This document shows, one piece after another, positions 52,534 through 60,792 of a stretch of 64,000 nt of DNA (its first letter is position 1; each line of letters starts with the position of its first letter). The notes beneath the pieces were generated by a model. It made no database searches, had not been told where the DNA came from, and saw nothing but the letters and a program-made list of their open reading frames with translations. Both the position numbers and the translations under genes were made by a program. Origin of the DNA: Belliella baltica DSM 15883 (lineage in GTDB: Bacteria; Bacteroidota; Bacteroidia; Cytophagales; Cyclobacteriaceae); assembly GCF_000265405.1 (NCBI RefSeq), contig NC_018010.1, forward strand, positions 372,001-436,000, in the 5' to 3' direction.

Positions 52534-52776
52534 ATGAATTTAGAAAAACTGGGGCTTTCTACAGAAGATATGCTTCAAAGGAGTCAATTGGCAAGTATTA
52601 TGGGAGGTAATGGACTCTTCTCTTTAGATGGTTTAGGTTCTTGTTATATTACCTGTTCTTGGTGGCAACATTCTATGGCTGTAAACGATTGCACTTATTC
52701 TACTAGAAAATTTTATTGCCCAAATGATGAAAATACAACATGCAATTGTGGAGATGAAGTCGAGGCCCTCGAATGA
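52534..52776 (+). CDS. Double-glycine leader peptide with six-cysteine core
   Basis: 80 residues from the ATG at 52534 (an ATG codon precedes it at 52531; an in-frame ATG at 52480 would add a non-leader tail). Leader residues 1-25: MNLEKLGLSTEDMLQRSQLA with SIMGG, typical of double-glycine leaders cut by C39 peptidases. Core of 55 residues begins NGLFSLDGLGSCYITCSWWQ and has Cys at core positions 12, 16, 28, 37, 45 and 47, an even number that fits three disulfides. It is acidic at the end (DEVEALE). The VKOR-Trx enzyme gene just upstream would make the disulfides. A perfect 22-base palindrome follows. No known peptide family is recognised. Confidence 0.75.
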   Translation: MNLEKLGLSTEDMLQRSQLASIMGGNGLFSLDGLGSCYITCSWWQHSMAVNDCTYSTRKFYCPNDENTTCNCGDEVEALE

Positions 52777-52789
52777 CTTTCGTGTTTAG

Positions 52790-52811
52790 AGCTGACTGAT
52801 ATCAGTCAGCT
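52790..52811 (+). terminator. Palindrome after the peptide gene, possible terminator
   Basis: AGCTGACTGAT/ATCAGTCAGCT is a perfect 11+11 palindrome with no loop; an AT-rich but not T-run tail follows. It lies 14 bases after the peptide stop, and could end or stabilise the transcript. Confidence 0.5.
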
Positions 52812-52841
52812 CATATATAAATTTTAAACACCTATCTGCAT

Positions 52842-53123
52842 ATGGGAATTAAAAAAATAATTTGCATTTTAATATTAATATTTTCGAACACCTATGCTTT
52901 TGCTCAGTTTAAGCTCCAAAAGACTAGTGAATTCAGCATCAAATCATTAAACTCCGTAGAGATTATCGATTATGACCCAATTAAGAAACAATACATAGCT
53001 TTCGAAAAAGGTGAAAAAGATTTTGTCGTATTATTGTTAGATGAAAAAGGTGATATTCTAAAAAGAAAACACCCACAGACCCATTCAGCAGGTAACTATC
53101 TTACAAAGGGGCAATTTTTTTAG
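52842..53123 (+). pseudogene. Truncated beta-propeller gene (5' part)
   Basis: 93 codons with signal peptide (TYAFAQ, about residue 21), then FKLQKTSEFSIKSLNSVEII and FVVLLLDEKGDILKRK, the first blade of 6-bladed beta-propeller proteins of this phylum. The chain breaks after HSAGNYL, where it should continue with the GxGP turn, and stops at 53123. The sequence beyond is a different gene in another frame. The family often sits beside double-glycine peptide genes. Confidence 0.65.
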
Positions 53124-53454
53124 AGTTGGTCACAGAATCAGAACAGATCAAACTTTTTTCAATGAAGAATCCATGCTTTGGAGGGCGAGATATAGATATG
53201 CAGTTCAATTTCCTTTACAAGGGAGAAATCTGGATCCGGGAGAAAAGTACCTGACTGTATCCAATGAGGTCATTTATATGTTCCAGGATTCAGAGGACGA
53301 TTTGGAAAACAGATTGGTCGCATCTTTGGGCTTTTATGTAGACGATGATACCAAATACGAAGTCGGACTTGATTATAGAACTGATGATTACCTGGTTCCA
53401 GATCGATTCAGAAGTCGGCTTTGGCTAAAGTTCGGCGTGTATTGGTCATTGTAA
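53101..53454 (+). pseudogene. DUF2490 gene remnant (3' part)
   Basis: From about 53101 the frame reads FRVGHRIRTDQTFFNEESML and continues WRARYRYAVQFPLQGRNL, KYLTVSNEVIYMFQ, NRLVASLGFYVDDDTKYEVG, FRSRLWLKFGVYWSL. This is the C-terminal half of DUF2490, an outer-membrane barrel family. No start or signal peptide belongs to it; it is fused out of frame to the end of the truncated beta-propeller gene, marking a recombination or deletion point near 53100-53120. An ATG at 53173 could only give a fragment. Confidence 0.7.
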
Positions 53455-53507
53455 GCATTTAGCCATTTGGATCAATTAAAACCTACTTGATCTGATCAAT
53501 CATAAAA

Positions 53508-53536
53508 AATATGGCCTCCCATTGGAAGGCCATAAA
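53508..53536 (-). terminator. Rho-independent terminator of the TonB receptor gene
   Basis: TATGGCCT pairs with AGGCCATA across a CCCATTGG-type loop, and T-rich sequence follows on the minus strand. It lies 60 bases after the receptor stop. Confidence 0.75.
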
Positions 53537-53595
53537 GTGTGGTGGTTTTTGCTATACAGTATTTGCTGCAGAGCTATAATCCAATATCTTTCAAC

Positions 53596-56391
53596 TTAGA
53601 AATTGAAGTTCAAACGGGCAAAGATAAACCTTCCGTTGAAGCCCATTTGCTGCACACGTCTGGAATAGACAAATCTACCCAAACTGAAGTTGCCGCTATG
53701 GTCTTGTACATCCGGGTAAACATCAAATAGGTTATTGGCCCCAACATTCAGTCTGAAGTTGTCATTAAATTTGTAACTCACGGTTACATCGGTCACAATT
53801 TTTGAAGAGAAGGTCTGATCCAGTGATTCCCTTTGACCTGTCAAAGTATTGATTGGCCAAGCAGAGGGATCTGTACCCATAGTCGGATCCAAGTAAGTTA
53901 TCTCTCCAAATCTCACAGCCCTGTACATAAACGTGAATTTTCCTACATTGTAGTTAGCCATAAAGCTTACCTTATTTCTTGGATTGGCTACTTCAATTCT
54001 ACTTTGATCTTCTCTATTGAAGTAACTACCAATCTGACCGGTAGCTTCCAAAACTGGTGAGGCTTTAATGATTGGATTTCCGTTTTCATCTTTCTTGACA
54101 GAATTGTCAATAAAAGTACCCGCCAAAATCAGGCTCAACTTAGAATTATTCCTAAAAAATAGATTGTAGGTAATCACTGATTCAATACCTCTTGCTCTGG
54201 TATCTATGGCATTGGTGAAGAAGTTGGCCGTATTGGCATTGGCTGCACTTAATTGCTCAGCCAACACCGGATCACCGCCTGCTGTGAAGTTGTTGGTCAA
54301 CACTATTCTGTCATCGATATCAATCTGATAGGCATCCACCGTGATTTCCAAATTATCTACAGGCTGCAAAGTAGTACCCAAAGTAAAACTTCTGGAAGTC
54401 TCCTGTCTTAAAGTAGGGATTCCCAAAATTCTTGCAGGCTCACTGTCATTCCTGAAAGTTCCTGCTTCCACAGGTACCAGACCCTGACCTGGAAGGGTAA
54501 CAAATAAAGTATTGACCCTGGAGTAAAATCTCTGCTGCATGGAAGGTGCACGGAAACCAGTAGAAGTAGAACCTCTCAAGACAAATCCGTCAGTGATTTT
54601 ATAACGGGAAGCCAATTTATAATTAAGCGTGCTTCCAAAATCAGAATAATTTTCAAATCTCAAAGCACCTGCCACACTGAAAGCTTGGCTAAAATCCTGC
54701 TCCATGTCCAGGTAAACACCTATATTGTTCCTGTTCCAGGTGCCAGCAGTGGATGGGGCAAATCCTGGGAATACCTGTGCACCGGCAGCCACTCCAGAGT
54801 TCGGGTCAAAGTTTCTATAAGAGGATTCCTCTCCTTCCCTTACACCAAATCTTTCCACCCTGAATTCTGTGCCCGCTGCCACATTCAGACCCGCAAGGAT
54901 ATCATACTTTTTAGAAAGATCAAAATTGACTGTATTCTGTAAGAAATTTAATCCCCCTGCATCAAATTCCCTTTGGAAATTAGGGTTAGTCAAAGCTTGT
55001 GTATAATTCACAGAATTAGTGATCAAGAAGTCAAAAATATTCTGACCATAGGTATTGGAAAGGTCAAATCTCCAATCTCCCAAGTTGCCGGTTATACCCA
55101 AGGTATTGGACAAGTCGGTAATATCTGTATTGATTTCAGGCAGGAAACCGTTTGGATAAATCTGGAATACATTCTGTCTTGCAGCTCCAGGTACAGCATT
55201 AGGATACCTATAAAAACCTGCTGCATTCCCTCGTTTGTTGTTATAACCGCCAAAAGAGTACAGTTCCATGCCATTTTTAAGCGGCAAGGAGAAGTTTAAC
55301 ATGATACCGCCACTGTTGATGGCAGAGTTACCGATTCTCATATCAAAATCCTGTCTGGTAAGTCCCCTGGAAGTCAACTCCTGTTCATCCACATTCACAC
55401 CTCCCACGGAAGGGAAAATTTGGCCAACATAAGTTCCTGACCTGTTCGTAAAACCCCTTCTTGAATATTCGCCTGTAATATTCAAGAATCCCTCTTGTCC
55501 TATTTTCAAACCATAATTCAGGGCAGCACTCACCATGTCTCCATCACTGATATTGGCTCCTGCATTCTGACCATCATTGAGGATGTAATCCCTTTGAAAA
55601 TTGGTCACATGTGTACCTGCTGCCACATTTCCAGAAAGGCCTTCACTCTTCTTCAATACAATATTGATAACCCCTGCAATGGCATCTGAACCATATTGTG
55701 CAGCCGCCCCATCCCTTAGAATCTCAATTTTTTCCACTGCATTGGCAGGAATGGCATTCAAGTCTGTACCCACACTTCCTCTGTTAACAGTACCGTTGAC
55801 ATTCACCAAAGCAGACTGATGTCTTCTTTTACCATTTACGAGTACCAATACTTGATCTGTTCCAAGACCTCTCAATTGAGCCGGATCCATATGGTCAGTA
55901 CCATCAGAAATGGTCTGACGGCTTGACTGAAATGATGGGGCGATATAGGTCAGGATCTGATTCAGATCGATTTGACCTACCGCATCGATGACCTCTGAAA
56001 CAGGAATGATGTCCACTGGAACGGGGGAGTCTATCCTTGACCTTGCCCCTACGCGCGTTCCTGTTACAATGATTTCGGAAAGGTCCGTATCATCAAACTT
56101 AAGCGTAACTGTAATGTCATTTTGGTTGGCAATATTGACCTCTTGGCTTCTCATCCCTATATATGAGATGACCAACACATTTCTTCCAGAAGGAACTTCC
56201 ACGGAAAACTCACCTTCCATATCAGTAGTGGTTCCTAAGGTGGTACCTTTGACCAAGACTGCTGCACCTGGCAAACCAAGTCCATCTTCATCGGAAAGTA
56301 CCTTTCCCCGGACTACCCTTGTCTGCGCTAAAAGCTCTTGCTGTAGCCCAAAAAAGCAAATCAGCATTACTAGTGATAAAATTTTTTTCAT
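53596..56391 (-). CDS. TonB-dependent receptor with carboxypeptidase-regulatory-like domain
   Basis: 931 residues from the ATG at 56391; a second ATG lies four codons upstream at 56403. Signal peptide ends QQELLAQ. A CarboxypepD_reg-like domain (about 25-110, GKVLSDEDGLGLPGAAVLVK) precedes the plug (about 120-240), marked by QVLVLVNGKRRHQSALVNVN, ILRDGAAAQYGSDAIAGVIN. The 22-strand barrel ends MGFNGRFIFARLNFNF with terminal Phe. It takes up a large substrate with TonB energy; no SusD partner follows, so a polysaccharide role is unlikely. It lies between the DUF2490 scar and IS4, in the rearranged region, yet appears intact. Confidence 0.9.
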   Translation of the reverse strand: MKKILSLVMLICFFGLQQELLAQTRVVRGKVLSDEDGLGLPGAAVLVKGTTLGTTTDMEGEFSVEVPSGRNVLVISYIGMRSQEVNIANQNDITVTLKFDDTDLSEIIVTGTRVGARSRIDSPVPVDIIPVSEVIDAVGQIDLNQILTYIAPSFQSSRQTISDGTDHMDPAQLRGLGTDQVLVLVNGKRRHQSALVNVNGTVNRGSVGTDLNAIPANAVEKIEILRDGAAAQYGSDAIAGVINIVLKKSEGLSGNVAAGTHVTNFQRDYILNDGQNAGANISDGDMVSAALNYGLKIGQEGFLNITGEYSRRGFTNRSGTYVGQIFPSVGGVNVDEQELTSRGLTRQDFDMRIGNSAINSGGIMLNFSLPLKNGMELYSFGGYNNKRGNAAGFYRYPNAVPGAARQNVFQIYPNGFLPEINTDITDLSNTLGITGNLGDWRFDLSNTYGQNIFDFLITNSVNYTQALTNPNFQREFDAGGLNFLQNTVNFDLSKKYDILAGLNVAAGTEFRVERFGVREGEESSYRNFDPNSGVAAGAQVFPGFAPSTAGTWNRNNIGVYLDMEQDFSQAFSVAGALRFENYSDFGSTLNYKLASRYKITDGFVLRGSTSTGFRAPSMQQRFYSRVNTLFVTLPGQGLVPVEAGTFRNDSEPARILGIPTLRQETSRSFTLGTTLQPVDNLEITVDAYQIDIDDRIVLTNNFTAGGDPVLAEQLSAANANTANFFTNAIDTRARGIESVITYNLFFRNNSKLSLILAGTFIDNSVKKDENGNPIIKASPVLEATGQIGSYFNREDQSRIEVANPRNKVSFMANYNVGKFTFMYRAVRFGEITYLDPTMGTDPSAWPINTLTGQRESLDQTFSSKIVTDVTVSYKFNDNFRLNVGANNLFDVYPDVQDHSGNFSLGRFVYSRRVQQMGFNGRFIFARLNFNF

Positions 56392-56501
56392 AGGTTTTCG
56401 CATTTGTTTAATAATGTGAACAAATGGTAAAACTAAACCAAAAATTTAATATTTGCAATTATTAAACATATAATTTCAATACCGTCCTAAATAAGATATG
56501 A

Positions 56502-56561
56502 GAGGTCTGGTTTTTTGCCCAAAATAGCTATTTTGGGATTGCACCAAAAAACATAGACCTC
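56502..56561 (+). other. Long hairpin inside IS4, ending before transposase start
   Basis: GAGGTCT-G-GTTTTTTG (56502-56517) pairs with CAAAAAAC-AT-AGACCTC (56545-56561), and the loop itself holds a perfect 20-base palindrome CCCAAAATAGCTATTTTGGG (56518-56537). The right arm ends two bases before the transposase ATG (56564), covering the ribosome-binding region. Confidence 0.7.
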
Positions 56562-56563
56562 CC

Positions 56564-57745
56564 ATGAGTAATATTACATTGTTTTCTCAGATTATTAAAA
56601 AAATCGAACGTTCAATTTTCAAGAAACTGGTTGAAGAGAAGCAAACAGACAAGGCCTGCAAAGGCTTTGACAGCTGGACGCATTTGGTGTCCATGCTTTT
56701 CTGTCATTTTGCCAAGAGTACTTCTGTAAGGGATATTTCAAACGGCCTGCGTTCGGCCACGGGGAACCTAAACCATCTGGGGATTGCCAAGGCACCATCC
56801 AAGTCCAGTATCAGTTATCAGAACAAGCGCAGGGACTCTGACCTGTTCAAGGAGCTGTATTACGGACTTCTGAAGCATTTAGGACAGCAGGCGTCCCTGA
56901 GCAGGGTAAAATTACGGATCAAGGCTCCCGTCTATCTGCTCGACTCCACGGTGGTAAGTCTTTGCCTTTCGATGTTTGACTGGGCAACCTTCAGGACCAA
57001 AAAGGGTGCTGTAAAGATGCATACGCTTCTGGACTATGACGGGAAACTCCCTGTTTATGTGAATATTACAGAAGGAAGTATGGCCGACAATAAGGGCGCT
57101 TATGATATTCCTTTGGAGAAAGGATCCGTTATAGTGGCTGACCGCTATTACAATGACTTTCCGATGCTCAACATTTGGGACAGCAAGGGGGTCTTTTTCG
57201 TCATAAGGCACAAGGATAACCTTAAGTTCAGCACAATCAATGAACGTCAACTCCCTGAAAATACTGCACAGGAAGTACTCATAGACGAAGAAATTGAACT
57301 GGTCCACCAGCAGTCCAAAGTGAAGTACCCCGGAAAACTCAGAAGAGTGGCTGTATGGGACGAAAAAAACCAACAGACCGTAGAACTGATTACCAATAAC
57401 TTCAAATGGTCAGCAAAGACAATCGGTGATCTTTACCGGTGCCGATGGGAGATTGAGATCTTCTTCAGGGACATCAAGCAGTTACTCCATATCAAAACCT
57501 TTATCGGAACATCGAAAAATGCCGTGATGATCCAGATATGGACCGCGCTGATCACCATTCTGCTCCTAAAAGTGATGAAGGCAACCGCTAAATTCGGATG
57601 GCATCTGTCCAATCTGGTTGCATTTATCAGACTGAACATATTCGTTAAAATAGAGCTGCAAAAGTGGCTGGACAAACCCTTTGAAGACCATGAAAAACCT
57701 CCTCAAAAAAGCCAACAGGGGGTTCTATTTCCGGATTACAGATAA
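56564..57745 (+). CDS. IS4-family transposase
   Basis: 393 residues. A DUF4372-type N-terminal part (SNITLFSQIIKKIERSIFKK, WTHLVSMLFCHFAKSTSVRD, then the GLRSATGNLNHLG segment) precedes the DDE domain. First Asp: VYLLDSTVVSLCL; second: SVIVADRYYNDFPML; Glu in the IS4 signature Y-x2-R-x3-E-x6-K: YRCRWEIEIFFRDIK. All catalytic positions are kept and the frame is intact, so it is probably active. GC content is higher than the neighbours (around CAGGCGTCCCTGAGCAGG), a sign of recent arrival. Confidence 0.93.
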   Translation: MSNITLFSQIIKKIERSIFKKLVEEKQTDKACKGFDSWTHLVSMLFCHFAKSTSVRDISNGLRSATGNLNHLGIAKAPSKSSISYQNKRRDSDLFKELYYGLLKHLGQQASLSRVKLRIKAPVYLLDSTVVSLCLSMFDWATFRTKKGAVKMHTLLDYDGKLPVYVNITEGSMADNKGAYDIPLEKGSVIVADRYYNDFPMLNIWDSKGVFFVIRHKDNLKFSTINERQLPENTAQEVLIDEEIELVHQQSKVKYPGKLRRVAVWDEKNQQTVELITNNFKWSAKTIGDLYRCRWEIEIFFRDIKQLLHIKTFIGTSKNAVMIQIWTALITILLLKVMKATAKFGWHLSNLVAFIRLNIFVKIELQKWLDKPFEDHEKPPQKSQQGVLFPDYR

Positions 57746-57835
57746 AATCACAATAGAAATTGTAGAAACACAGCTAAACATCTGTCTTGTAAATTATTTA
57801 GGACAGCATTGATCTGAAAATTAAAATAATTCTTT

Positions 57836-58051
57836 TTGAAAAGAAGTTTCCCATTCTATCGCCAACCAGACGCCAAAGACTGTGGTCCAACCTGCTTGCG
57901 GATAGTCGCTAAGCATTATGGCAAGCTGATTTCCCTGCAAGAAATATCTATGAACCAAGAGTTACTTGGGACTGCTGATATTATTACCGAAGACTTGAGT
58001 ATAGCAGAGCGGCTATTTTTCAAGTTTAGGTCTGTGCAAAGGTTTGAGTAA
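57836..58051 (+). pseudogene. C39 peptidase N-terminal fragment
   Basis: 72 codons from a TTG: KRSFPFYRQPDAKDCGPTCL then RIVAKHYGKLISLQEIS. The D-C-G-P-T-C with nucleophile Cys16 is the signature of C39 peptidases in bacteriocin-type ABC transporters and C39-VKOR-Trx proteins. Family similarity ends near residue 36 (about base 57945); the rest (MNQELLGTADIITED...) is unlike the domain, and no catalytic His or Asp follows. So the rest of the gene is lost. It starts 31 bases right of IS4. Confidence 0.75.
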
Positions 58052-58116
58052 TGAAAGTGAAGAAAAGAGGCAGAATCAATGAATGTCTTTAAAGTCCTTA
58101 CCCTAGTGCTTTTACT

Positions 58117-58374
58117 CTAGTCATAATGGAACCTGCATTTAGCAATCAATATTTCTCCTTCTCTGTATTGGTAAATAAGTCTATGTTCGCTATCAATCCG
58201 TCTAGACCAGAATCCGGCATATTTATGCTTCAATGGCTCAGGCTTTCCCAGCCCATCAAAAGGGTTTCGGGCAATATCTTTTAAAAGTTCATTTATTTTC
58301 TTGAGCTTATTCTTGTCGGTTTTTTGCCAATACAAATAATCTTCCCAAGACTCATCTACAAAAATATACTTCAT
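58117..58374 (-). CDS. yoeB: YoeB-family mRNA interferase toxin
   Basis: 85 residues. YoeB cuts mRNA in the ribosomal A site. Residues Glu46, Arg65 and His83 with Tyr84 (GKPEPLKH, EHRLIYQY, FHYD) match the catalytic residues of E. coli YoeB at the same numbers. The RelE-like fold is seen in KYIFVDESWEDYLYWQKTDK. Its start overlaps the antitoxin stop by four bases, so antitoxin and toxin are translated in order, as is usual in this module. Confidence 0.93.
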   Translation of the reverse strand: MKYIFVDESWEDYLYWQKTDKNKLKKINELLKDIARNPFDGLGKPEPLKHKYAGFWSRRIDSEHRLIYQYREGEILIAKCRFHYD

Positions 58375-58628
58375 TTAATTTCAATTAAGTCATTACTAAA
58401 AGCGTCTCCTTTCTTTAGTTTGTCAATTGCAGCGTCTAATCTTAGTTCATTTTTTCGAGAAGATAATTCGTGATTTGTGGCCATCAGCGAATTGTACTCT
58501 TGCAGAGACATGACTACAATTCCAGAATCTTTACCACGATTTATAATCAAAGTTTCAAAGTTTTTTGCAACTCTATCCAAGTAAGTCTTAATATCTTTTC
58601 TAAACTCTGAGACAGTTGTAATTTGCAT
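58371..58628 (-). CDS. yefM: YefM-family antitoxin
   Basis: 85 residues. The N-terminal DNA-binding Phd/YefM fold is MQITTVSEFRKDIKTYLDRV followed by FETLIINRGKDSGIVVMSLQEYNSLM. The C-terminal third is a disordered, charged helix that binds and blocks YoeB. It represses its own operon with the toxin (family knowledge). It lies first, toxin second, with a four-base overlap. Both lie between the rearranged peptide region and truA. Confidence 0.93.
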   Translation of the reverse strand: MQITTVSEFRKDIKTYLDRVAKNFETLIINRGKDSGIVVMSLQEYNSLMATNHELSSRKNELRLDAAIDKLKKGDAFSNDLIEIK

Positions 58629-58815
58629 AATATTGTGTTTAATTTAGTACAAATATATGTACGTATTATCATTTTGGCAATTTTAACCTTAATATTTCCA
58701 GCTACATAACAACTTATTGAGGTAGCGTACAAGGTCTCAGAAAGATATGCCTGAGTGCATATTTTGATATGCTAAATTTCCAGATTCAAGCAAAATCAAG
58801 AACTATATAGTGCAA

Positions 58816-59592
58816 TTAAAACTCCACCCCATAAAGCACCAATCCGTTCGAAGGAACTTTCCCACTCAAAGGACTTGTCTCATGGCTTTTTAAGGCTTCT
58901 TGAATGTCTGCTTTGGTGATGATTCCTTTTCCCACTTCCAGTAAACTCCCCATCATCAGTCTGACTTGATGCATCAGAAAACCTTTTCCTTTGACCCGAT
59001 AGCAATATCTTTTTAGACTTGACCCATCAGTCAGTAACAAGTTATCTTCCAAAATCTCAGACTCAAAAATCTGTCTGTGGTAGTTATCAGATTGCTTTTG
59101 CTTGGCGCAGAATCTTCTGAAATCATGCTCACCAACAAAAATATCAGCAGTAGCTTTCATCGAATCGATATCGAGTTCCCCTGAAAAGTATGTTAAATTC
59201 CCGGCTACAAAAGGGTGAAACTTTTCCCCGGATGTAAAGGAGTATCGATACTCTTTCGCAGTAACATCTTGGATGATATTAAAATCTAAGGAAACTCGCT
59301 TTCCCTCTAACAACCTGATATCATCTGGTAAATTCTCATTGACTTGATCAATAAATGAAGGCAGATCGATCTCAGCAATATTGAACAACTCAAAAGCTCC
59401 TCTGTGACAGGAAACTCCCGAATCTGTCCTACCAGCACTTAAAATATTGAATTCTTCATGACCAAATACATACCTAAAAACCTTTTCCAATTTCCCTTGG
59501 ATCGTTTTCAATCCGGGCTGCTTCTGCCAGCCGTGATAGCGCAAACCTAAATATTGGATATAAAAAAGGTAGGTGAAGGGTTTGTTTTGCAT
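58816..59592 (-). CDS. truA: tRNA pseudouridine synthase A
   Basis: 258 residues. It converts uridines 38-40 of tRNA anticodon arms to pseudouridine. The catalytic Asp57 is in ILSAGRTDSGVSCHRGAFEL. The N-terminal LFYIQYLGLRYHGWQKQPGL and later RFCAKQKQSDNYHRQIF and CYRVKGKGFLMHQVRLMMGS are family signatures. Monocistronic as far as seen. The upstream hairpin at 59667 belongs to leuB. Confidence 0.96.
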   Translation of the reverse strand: MQNKPFTYLFYIQYLGLRYHGWQKQPGLKTIQGKLEKVFRYVFGHEEFNILSAGRTDSGVSCHRGAFELFNIAEIDLPSFIDQVNENLPDDIRLLEGKRVSLDFNIIQDVTAKEYRYSFTSGEKFHPFVAGNLTYFSGELDIDSMKATADIFVGEHDFRRFCAKQKQSDNYHRQIFESEILEDNLLLTDGSSLKRYCYRVKGKGFLMHQVRLMMGSLLEVGKGIITKADIQEALKSHETSPLSGKVPSNGLVLYGVEF

Positions 59593-59666
59593 GAAATTGA
59601 ATTGAATGAAAGCTTAAAAATAGGGAAGTGTAAATGGAATACAAAAGTAGCAATTCAATGAAAAAA

Positions 59667-59700
59667 AGCTTTCCCAAAGTTTTAAAACTTTGGGAAAGCT
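59667..59700 (-). terminator. Rho-independent terminator of the leu cluster
   Basis: A perfect 17+17 palindrome (AGCTTTCCCAAAGTTTT and its complement) is followed by seven T on the minus strand, 31 bases after the leuB stop. Confidence 0.88.
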
Positions 59701-59730
59701 AGCTGTAATTATTCATGACAATGATAGCAA

Positions 59731-60792
59731 TCAAAGATTCTCCGCCAACCAATCCCCTACTTCAGAGGTCTTATAAGCTTTGGCACCTTCGGCGATATCT
59801 TCGGTTACGATTCCTTCTGAAAGAGACTTATTGACTACATCGGAAATGGCTTGAGCTTCTGCTTTCAGATCAAAAGCATATTCAAACATCATCGCTGCTG
59901 AAAGCACTGTTGCCAATGGATTGGCGATATCTTTGCCTGCTGCTTGCGGGTAAGAACCGTGAATTGGTTCGAATAACTTATTTTCTGTACCAACCGACGC
60001 TGATGGCATCAAACCCATAGAACCCGAAATTACAGAAGCTTCGTCAGTCAAAATATCTCCAAAAAGATTCTCTGTAATCAATACATCATAAGCTTTTGGC
60101 CATTGGATCAAGCGCATCGCCACCGCATCCACAAATTCATATTCTACTTTGACATCAGGATATTCTGGAGCAAGTTCTTGCACTGTTTCCCTCCACAATC
60201 TGGAAGTAGCTAGGACATTGGCTTTATCCACACAAGTCAGCAATTTTCTTCTTTTTTGCGCAGCTTCGAAACCCATTCGAGCCAATCTCGTGATTTCTTC
60301 TTTGGTGTAGACATTTGTATCAAAAGCCTTTGTTCCTTGCTCGTTTCGTCCTCTTGGCTCACCAAAATAGATTCCGCCAGTCAGTTCTCTGAAGAAAACA
60401 AAATCTACGCCTTCGACTCTTTCTAGCTTCAAAGGAGATTTGTGAATCAAGGAAGGAAAAGTAAATGTCGGTCGGATATTGGCAAAGAGTCCCAATTTTT
60501 TTCTCATTTCCAAAAGACCTTGTTCTGGTCTTACTTTAGCTTTGGGATCATTGTCATATTTAGGATCTCCGATAGCTCCAAAAAGCACCGCATCTGCTCT
60601 TAAGCAAACTTCATGGGTTGCATCCGGGTAAGGATTTCCTGTCAAGTCGATTGCTGCAGCCCCAACAGCCGCTTCTTCGAAATTGATCGTATGGCCAAAC
60701 TTCTTTCCAACAGCTTTGACCACTTTTACTGCCTGAGCAATTACCTCAGGTCCTATGCCATCACCTGGCAGTAGCGCTATATTCATTTCCAT
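59731..60792 (-). CDS. leuB: 3-isopropylmalate dehydrogenase
   Basis: 353 residues, normal length. It oxidises and decarboxylates 3-isopropylmalate in leucine synthesis. Signatures: [112 protein letters not shown] second ATG lies two codons in (60786). It overlaps the end of the leuA/cimA-like gene by 32 bases, so they are one transcript. A strong terminator follows. Confidence 0.97.
   Translation of the reverse strand: MEMNIALLPGDGIGPEVIAQAVKVVKAVGKKFGHTINFEEAAVGAAAIDLTGNPYPDATHEVCLRADAVLFGAIGDPKYDNDPKAKVRPEQGLLEMRKKLGLFANIRPTFTFPSLIHKSPLKLERVEGVDFVFFRELTGGIYFGEPRGRNEQGTKAFDTNVYTKEEITRLARMGFEAAQKRRKLLTCVDKANVLATSRLWRETVQELAPEYPDVKVEYEFVDAVAMRLIQWPKAYDVLITENLFGDILTDEASVISGSMGLMPSASVGTENKLFEPIHGSYPQAAGKDIANPLATVLSAAMMFEYAFDLKAEAQAISDVVNKSLSEGIVTEDIAEGAKAYKTSEVGDWLAENL

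Larger units (their letters stand above)
56484..57804 (+). mobile_element. IS4-family insertion sequence
   Basis: 1,321 bases bounded by 11-base inverted repeats GTCCTAAATAA (56484-56494) and TTATTTAGGAC (57794-57804); extending outward the next bases partly match (CC versus CT). It carries one transposase gene. No direct repeat of 9-13 bases is seen at the flanks (ATTTCAATACC left, AGCATTGATCT right), so the target duplication was lost or the element joined unrelated sequence by recombination. The C39 fragment starts 31 bases to its right. Confidence 0.85.

Noticed and set aside
55988..56419. Plus-strand frame of about 143 codons opposite the TonB receptor N-terminus
   Set aside because: It is the complement of the plug and regulatory domain codons, with no own features.
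56912..57373. Minus-strand frame of about 153 codons inside the IS4 transposase
   Set aside because: Antisense to a well-supported transposase, with no domain or signal.
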